Below, piece by piece: positions 42,085 through 64,000 of a stretch of DNA of 64,000 bases (the first letter of the stretch is position 1; each line of letters begins with the position of its first letter). The notes below the pieces were generated by a model that had not been told where the DNA came from, ran no database searches, and saw nothing but the letters and a program-made list of their open reading frames with translations. Origin of the DNA: Halisarca cf. caerulea (lineage: Eukaryota > Porifera > Demospongiae > Chondrillida > Halisarcidae). A program made the position numbers and the translations under genes. The stretch is from the NCBI GenBank assembly GCA_963170055.1, contig CAUJGJ010000397.1:14017428-14081427 (forward strand). Direction: 5' to 3'.

Positions 42085-43162
42085 GCTCCTCCTGAGGGTT
42101 ATAGTACTGGCACAGTAATAGTGAGCTGGAGAAGAGAGAAACTCTGGTTACACACTATATAAACACACGCTACCATCAGCATACATGCATTTCAGACTGA
42201 GGTAGTCTAAAAGTATTGCATAGAGACAGAGCCTGAATCATTCGCACCATCATGAAAATGGAGGGAGACAGGGAGACAAGGGAACAGGGAGACAGGGGGA
42301 CAGGGGGCATGGGGACAGGGGGCAGGGGGACAGGGAGACAGGGGGACAGGGGGCAGGGGGCACGGGGAATGTTGTCTGGATACTATGTTGTAGGTGTGAC
42401 TGCATGAGACTGAGACTTGAGTATAGTTAGTTTGGCTTCAATCAGGACTGTAAACAAATACAAACATCAACGACGCCAAGGTTACATCTGATCACCTGCA
42501 CATACGTATGTATGATGGTCGTGGATTAGAGAGAATGTTAATTGGACTACATGACTATAATCTATCTTCAGCAAGTGGTTTAGTGTCAGAAACGTTGCAC
42601 ATCACCTATGCATAATCATGTAGTCCCAAATGGTAGCCTCATGTTGCGACACAGACACCTAATGTTGGTACACAGTCCCAACACTCTTGTGTCGGTAGAA
42701 CTTGCTCACAGCAATGGCGAATATGGTCTGGCAAAGCAAGACTAAGGGATGCACCAGTCTTACAGGCAATAACACAGTCTCTCAATATTTCCCTCCTCCA
42801 TGTTTGTGTGGGGAAACATGGAGGGCGTGCGGTCTGGCTACGCAAGACTAGGAAGAACACACTTCATTCCTTCATCCAACAAGTTACATGTCCGCACTAA
42901 GGAATGAACAGACTGTGTTGCAACACAAGATCATTGTTGGGACTTAAGAAAGGTTGGTCACAGAACACCTATTCTACGTACTACTGTATATCACTGGTCA
43001 TACTTATTGGCATAATATTATCATCTCCAGCTAGTGGTCATACAGTGGGACAGGAGTAGATACGCTTTTAAGGCCTACCCGTGTTCAGTGCACGCGTAAT
43101 GCAAGTGTGCATAAACATGGAATCTGATACTCAAACCTATGGCATAAATAATTATATTATAC
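42085..43162. other. Non-coding region upstream of PNPO
   Basis: Holds the G-rich repeat at 42266-42362 and otherwise unrecognised sequence. 'gaacatggagggcgtgcggtctggctacgcaagac' near 42812 and 'aatatggtctggcaaagcaagac' near 42718 are inverted or direct similar segments, possibly repeat ends. Confidence 0.35.
42266..42362. repeat. G-rich tandem repeat (GGGGACAGG/GGCAGG), G-quadruplex candidate
   Basis: More than a dozen runs of three to five G separated by 'aca', 'ca' or 'aga' lie about 180 bp upstream of the PNPO start, with the G-rich strand being plus. Confidence 0.8.
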
Positions 43163-43343
43163 TACAGTGAAACCTGTATATAAAGACCACTTCAGGGACA
43201 AAGTAATTGCGGTCTCTATAGACAGGTGGTCCTTATGTAGAGGTACAATAGTATATCTTTAGTAGTTCTCGGATTAGCCTACAGTGGTCTTTGTAGACAG
43301 GTGGTCATTCTGTACAAGTGGTCTTTAGGACAGGTTTCACTGG
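43163..43343. mobile_element. MITE with TACAGTGAAACCTGT termini
   Basis: TACAGTGAAACCTGT and ACAGGTTTCACTG are inverted at the two ends. 'tagacaggtggtc' repeats three times inside. TA-type MITE of about 181 bp, no coding. Confidence 0.8.
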
Positions 43344-44621
43344 ATTATCTACTTACCGGCATAAAGTACAACTGGTACTGGCAAATATCCACTACAAAGT
43401 CAGTTTATTGTCACTCACACAATGCTTTCCTTGTAAAACGATGGGATAGAGCCCCAACAACCGACATTCGATTTCCAAACCAGCGCAATTTTGTTGGGAT
43501 TACAGACCTCAATGAGCCTCTGTAAGCGCATGTAACAATATTTCGTTTGTCTGCGTTAAATTGCGTTACTTCCTGTAGAGAGCGATTACGTAGTCAATAG
43601 TTGATTGTAAATCATTTCATAGGACTGAGAAAATTTACATAGTTCCTACCAGTAAAAACAGCGCTTACTGCTAGTTTTCAGTATTATCACAAGTTGCTGT
43701 ACTAAATTCTTACTTTTGACCTCACTCGTCTTCAAGAAGAAGCTTTTAACTGAAAGTGGTTTCAACGCCCAAGACCAACTCAATAGACGTTGGAACTTTA
43801 AAGTTGGGGAATCGAAACCATTGTGCTCTCCTGTTAAATGGAAGTTCCTGGAGGTTAGTGGACATTCGCTCATAGAATCTCGTTCAAACGTTCATGTTTA
43901 TGTTGATCGATCGTTAGCGCGCGTACAAACCACCTGATCGCCCACAAATCCTCCCAAAGAACACCAAAGGGTGACATTGTGACGCAGAAGTACATGGTCG
44001 TTGGTGGTTAGTTACGTAGACCTTTCATTGCAGAATTTCTTAGCGTTAACTTGCTATTGATCGGATGAATGGTGTGCAGATGTTGGCTGAAGGCTTTCAG
44101 CAGCTTGTCTTGGCCATATCTTTGGATAAAGGACCTGACCCCTAGTTATCTTTAACGCAGTGCATTGGTCAAGTAGTCCCTGGCCATTATGCCCGGAAAG
44201 TACTTTGCCAAGGAGATGTTCTTGTTAAATGGCGGCGGTGTCTAATATTATAGTGAGCATTTTTGATTGGCTAGAAATAATCGTCTGGAACGTGTCTATT
44301 AGGGGACGTATATAATGTGTGTGTGTGTGTGTGGTCACAGACTAATTGGGAGTACACGTATACCAGTGTTGGTTTCCATGCGGCTTAAAGAAGTGACGGT
44401 TGGCTATCAAATGCATATTCAGCAATTGCCAAGCCAAGCGCTACGGGTTAACCCTGTGCCGGAGCCCTTTTCTTTTGTGTCATCATTGTTTCTTGATTCG
44501 AATAATAATGATTATATCAGTATTCCGCAGCTAGTGCATGGAGGACTGCTGGTGTAACTGTATTTACTGACTCATGTACGTACGTATGTATGGTGCAAGT
44601 GTATGTACATACGTACGTACA
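43344..44621. other. Non-coding or unassigned region upstream of beta-catenin
   Basis: No exon could be assigned. The frame at 44369-44557 (starting 'MRLKEVTVGYQMHI') is protein-like but unrecognised. This interval may include the beta-catenin promoter and 5' UTR exon. Confidence 0.3.
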
Positions 44622-44810
44622 TGCAGTGAGACCTCTGTAATCTAACACCTTTATAATCTGACTTTCCCTCTAATCCGACCATCTGATGAGGTATAGTCAC
44701 CATGCTAAAGTATACCAATAGTCACTCTGTAGTCTGACAACCTCCTAATCCAACACTTACGTATGTAGTTCAAGTCCCATTGAGTGTCAGATTAGAGTGG
44801 TTTCACTGTA
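44622..44810. mobile_element. MITE with CAGTGARACC...GGTTTCACTG termini
   Basis: Left 'cagtgagacctctgtaatct' and right 'agattagagtggtttcactg' are inverted with mismatches. 'taatc.gac' recurs inside. Related in end sequence to 43163-43343. Confidence 0.7.
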
Positions 44811-45002
44811 CACTGACTTATGCTTAAGTGCTTACTGCGTAGCTGGCAGCATTGGTGTGTGTAGGAGTGTATGTATGTACGAATGTGCATGAGTGTAGTC
44901 ATGTATCCAGTCCCAAGGTATGTACATGCGTATACGTATACTACTCACGATTTGTAGGTGCTCTTCATGTTAGTGCCATCTTAGCTTAGTGAGACCACTT
45001 TA

Positions 45003-45314
45003 CAGGCCTGTAACCAAGGGGGGGTTCATTGGGTTTGGACGAACCCCCCTTAAGAATCACCAAACAATAAGAAATAAGTCTAAAAGGGTTCTAAAGGAGT
45101 ATGCAGCCTTATTTAGACCCGCTAGGCACATATTCCCTTTGTTTTGTTACTCTATTATCACTAAACGCTACCCAGAACGCTACCTGATCGCAATTGGCCT
45201 CCATTTTGTGATGATGTCAATTACCATCAAAGTGACATTTTGCATTATGTATTCTGTAACTCGTTTGCACTGTGGATAATTTTAAGGGTATTTTGCGTAG
45301 TGGTTCAATGTATA

Positions 45315-45373
<59 letters not shown>

Positions 45374-45446
45374 GCCGTTTGCACGCGTGGGGATTGTGGA
45401 AATCTGAAATGTAGCTCCCCTCTGGAAAATCCTGCCTACGGGCCTG
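45003..45446. mobile_element. 444-bp MITE, termini CAGGCCTGTA, 5-bp target duplication
   Basis: CAGGCCTGTA (45003) and TACGGGCCTG (to 45446) are inverted, and CTTTA flanks both ends (44998-45002, 45447-45451). A (GT)n tract (45318-45369) lies inside. Short palindrome 'ggggggttcattggg...gaacccccct' near the left end. Confidence 0.7.
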
Positions 45447-45597
45447 CTTTATGCTAGGACAGACAGTATGTACGTATGTATGTATACCTTCTATCTTTGA
45501 TCCTGACTGTGCAAACATGAGCCTTTTAGCCAACACCCAGATTAGATTTCCAGTACTAACTGGTCTTGATTGTATGTAGCTAGGATGATGCATTTTC

Positions 45598-45790
45598 TAC
45601 TCAAGAGGACCCCTCTATTCTGCACCTTGGGGCCAGAAAGGACTGTCCTGATTATTGAGGTGTCCTCATTTCAGGGGTTGAAGATATAGTATGGCAAAAT
45701 ATAGTGGATTGTTTGGTTCCAGTGGTACATATGTGTCCACAATAGAGGGTGTCCACAATGCAGGGGTCTGGATTAGAGGGGTTCACCTGT
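45598..45790. repeat. Possible decayed MITE with 'GAGGGGTTCACCTGTA' end
   Basis: The right end 'attagaggggttcacctgta' resembles the CAGTGAAACC-type ends elsewhere, and 'aagaggacccctct' marks the left. 'gtgtccacaat' repeats inside. Confidence 0.4.
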
Positions 45791-45999
45791 ATTGTGTGTG
45801 TTTAAATACAGCAACTGTACCTAATATGCATCTACGTAATACACACATACGTACTTTGTGAGTATATTGATGTATGTACGTATGTGCGTAGTGCACATAC
45901 GTATATGTATAAACGTTTCTGGCACACGCACTGTGCCATGGTGCGTACTTGTGTCCTCACACAGAGGATCTGTAGAAGAAAGTATTGCAGTGCATATGT

Positions 46000-46320
46000 A
46001 CGTACGTACGTATATGTACGTACGTACATACGTATATGTTTTTGCATACGGTACATACAGTATGTACGTATGTATGTGTGTATATTCAAGTATGCATAAA
46101 TTCGTACGCACATAGATACGTATGTTTGTACGCTTGTGCCTGCATTTCTATAGTATGTGCCTACACACGTACTCACGTGCATGTTTGTGCTTGTGTGCAT
46201 GCATAGATACAGGTGAATGCACACTGATACATACGTATGTACATAATATTGTGAGTAAATACGTACGTACGTACATACGTACATGCGTACGTATGTGTGT
46301 GTACATAATAATGTAGTATG
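46000..46320. repeat. TACGTA-rich simple sequence
   Basis: Dense runs of (TACG/TATG)-based palindromes such as 'acgtacgtacgtat', a composition repeated throughout 44.5-61 kb, mostly in beta-catenin introns. Confidence 0.8.
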
Positions 46321-46740
46321 TTCTTATCTACGTACGAGCGTATGTGTTCATGTAGTCGTTTGTATTGGTATATACGTATGTACGTACTTGTATTGATGAT
46401 AGTTTACAACAAAATGGAAAATGATAAAAGCATGTGTGTACGTATATGTACGTACATGAATACATATTAGCACATGTATGCATATCACTTGGGAGGGATG
46501 TAACTAATACATGTACGTATGCATATATGTCTGCTTTACTTTCGTATTCTGTCAGTGAGTAAGGCTTCAGTTGTTGGAATATTGTACATTGTGATTTATT
46601 GTGTGCAAAACATACGTACATATTATCAGTGTGTTATACACATGCAAACAGCGTACGTACGTATGTACGTACATACGTATATCTGAGCACGTGTGGTTTG
46701 TTCTTCACTTTGATGATGTGTTCTTTGTTTTGCAGTACAA

Positions 46741-62656
<15,916 letters not shown>

Positions 62657-62936
62657 CAGACACATAACAGTGTTATATACTTGGTGTAATGCTGTGAATG
62701 GTACCCTGACGAAAGTGGGCCCCATATCATTTCATCAATGTATCTATGGATGAGATAGAGGGCACTGCCCATGCAAGGTCCGGCCACATATATATACTGG
62801 AATTCCTTCTCTGCCTTAAGCTTGCCACGATCATGCAACCATAGACCATGGCACTCTACTCCAAGCATAACTACTTCAAGTGCAGTCCATGGCACATTAA
62901 TCCTGAGATTGTAGAAATTAATTTTTCCATCAAAAC
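62657..62936. other. Unassigned, possible coding remnant on minus
   Basis: The minus-strand frame 62895-62656 reads protein-like ('MLGVECHGLWLHDRGKL', 'VAGPCMGSALYLIHRYIDEM') but I recognise no family and see no splice support. Confidence 0.25.
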
Positions 62937-63138
62937 TGCAGTGGAACCCTCAAGCTTTAAAACCAAACTCAAGCTAGGGACCACATATATATAATATGTG
63001 TATCTTATAAGAGAATTTCATCTTATCATAACTTAAATTTAAATCCACACTGATTTCTACCCTTAAGCTTGGACTTCAAACATATTTTGTCGAGAAATTT
63101 CACATCAAGTGAGTTTGTCTCGAGAGGATTCCACTGTA
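62937..63138. mobile_element. MITE with GCAGTGGAACC...GATTCCACTGTA termini
   Basis: Inverted ends of 9-10 bp plus subterminal 'ctcaagct'/'aagcttg' in opposite orientation. About 200 bp, no coding capacity. Confidence 0.65.
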
Positions 63139-63379
63139 ATAATAATAGTGTCGCATCGCGAACTAACAATAATAATTATTACGTAACACAAAATGTCACG
63201 TGATTAGTTCATTCTCCATATCTGTCGAGGCTGAAGGTCTCACCATAACATGTGATACAATATTGTATAGTATCGTAGTCTTCGAGTACGTGGAATTAAG
63301 TGCTTTTACCGATTAAATCATGCAGTGTGAGTATTAAATTGACGTTCTGTGAGTTAATGTACCAAGAAAGAATACGTAA

Positions 63380-63444
63380 AGCTGAATACGTGTAATTGGC
63401 CTTATAATTCGAAGGTGTCGACCCTTATTTCACGATCAGTGGAG
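63380..63444 (+). promoter_or_regulatory. Putative 5' UTR exon of the CARD gene
   Basis: A consensus donor 'AGTGGAG|gtaagg' at 63444/63445 pairs with the acceptor 'ttcttttag' just before the ATG at 63536, giving a 91-bp intron in the 5' UTR. The exact transcription start is unknown. Confidence 0.45.
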
Positions 63445-63535
63445 GTAAGGAGGACGAGTTGTGTCATGTTTACAGTGTTTCTGATACCTATAGCCGTTTC
63501 TCACTCTAATTCTTGGTCATGCTCCATTCTTTTAG

Positions 63536-63886
63536 ATGTCAAGAAAGATTAAGAAGATAGTTCAATCTCATTGCGTTGAACTGGAGGAAGAACTGAATGT
63601 TTCGGTACTGTCTGCCAAATTGTTTAGCAAGGGTGTGATTGATCACCAGTTCAAAGCTGATATTGATGAATGTGACAAGGAACGTCTCACAGCAGCTCGC
63701 ATGTTTATGCACCACATGCACGAGAACTTTACAGATGAAAAATTCTATGAATTTTTTCGTATTCTGCGGGAGAGTGTTGCAAAGTACCCCAATCACGCCG
63801 ACTTGGCTGAAAAACTCGGTCGCTCTGTTCAACTACCAAGCAAGGAACAGGAAATATCAGAAAAGCAGCCAGAATCGTCGGAAACT
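63536..63886 (+). CDS. CARD-like (death-fold) first coding exon, gene continues beyond window
   Basis: The ATG immediately follows an acceptor. The exon encodes 117 residues to a consensus donor 'GAAACT|gtgagt' at phase 0. The N-terminal ~100 residues show a CARD helix pattern: 'VQSHCVELEEELNVSVLSAK', 'LFSKGVIDHQFKADI', 'RLTAARMFMHHMHEN', 'DEKFYEFFRILRES' and 'HADLAEKLGRS'. A charged linker 'KEQEISEKQPESSE' follows, and downstream exons are outside the window. CARDs are adaptor domains in apoptosis or immune receptors. It shares its exon layout with 39082-39459, but sequence identity is low. Confidence 0.65.
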
Positions 63887-64000
63887 GTGAGTAGATCCTT
63901 AGCCACTGCTCGGGAATCTACAGTAACAGTTACAGTTTTAGTTAATAGGATCCACTACTAGTCTAAGACTTAGTCTTATATCCATCCAGTCTGGCTAGTT

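Noticed and set aside
42870..42910. 'acatgtccgcactaaggaatg' as another CGCATGTGGGACATGTCC MITE end
   Set aside because: Match is too short and the subterminal sequence does not continue.

Overview
The window reads as a piece of nuclear genome from an early-branching animal, most likely a sponge. The grounds are a 17-exon beta-catenin with canonical GT-AG introns but a divergent N- and C-terminus, a one-exon pyridoxamine-phosphate oxidase, two small CARD-like (death-fold) exons, and a dense, mixed load of animal-type DNA transposons. The sponge call is inference from the protein flavour. There are no operons and no bacterial features.

Layout. 0-9 kb: a Crypton-like ORF, a TTAA-flanked MITE, a decayed Penelope-like element with GIY-YIG endonuclease and a hammerhead-like motif, and several copies of a 'CGCATGTGGGACATGTCC' MITE family. 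9-23 kb: scattered minus-strand exons of what may be one CCCH zinc-finger host gene. It is interrupted by a complete 2.67-kb DNA transposon (35-bp TIRs, TAA target duplication, 684-aa DNCxGQNKN-type transposase) and by a complete 6.7-kb CACTA/EnSpm-like element. The CACTA element carries two divergent spliced genes, a C2H2-TNP2-like transposase and a SAM-domain protein. 23.7-25.8 kb: a MITE and the decayed 3' end of an RT-bearing retroelement. 25.9-30.2 kb: a complete ISL2EU-type element (THAP-DDE transposase converging on a SWIM-YqaJ nuclease), with a 731-bp MITE inside the transposase. 30.2-38 kb: TA-targeted MITEs, TTAA elements, and a piggyBac transposase broken by three frameshifts and a second copy of the same MITE. 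38-44 kb: a SINE, a retroelement 3' scrap, a CARD exon, PNPO and small MITEs. 44-62 kb: the beta-catenin gene, with introns full of (GT)n tracts, TACGTA-rich sequence and minisatellites. 62-64 kb: (GATA)n and the 5' end of a second CARD gene.

How the parts relate. The host genes that look functional are beta-catenin (cell adhesion and Wnt signalling), PNPO (vitamin B6 salvage) and the CARD genes. The rest is mainly a layered transposon record. Four insertions can be dated relative to their targets because removing the insert plus one target-site copy restores an open reading frame or matches target-site rules. These are CACTA in the acidic host exon, MITE in ISL2EU, MITE in piggyBac, and the TAA element. 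All exon models were built by hand from splice signals and frame continuity; no database search or alignment program was run.
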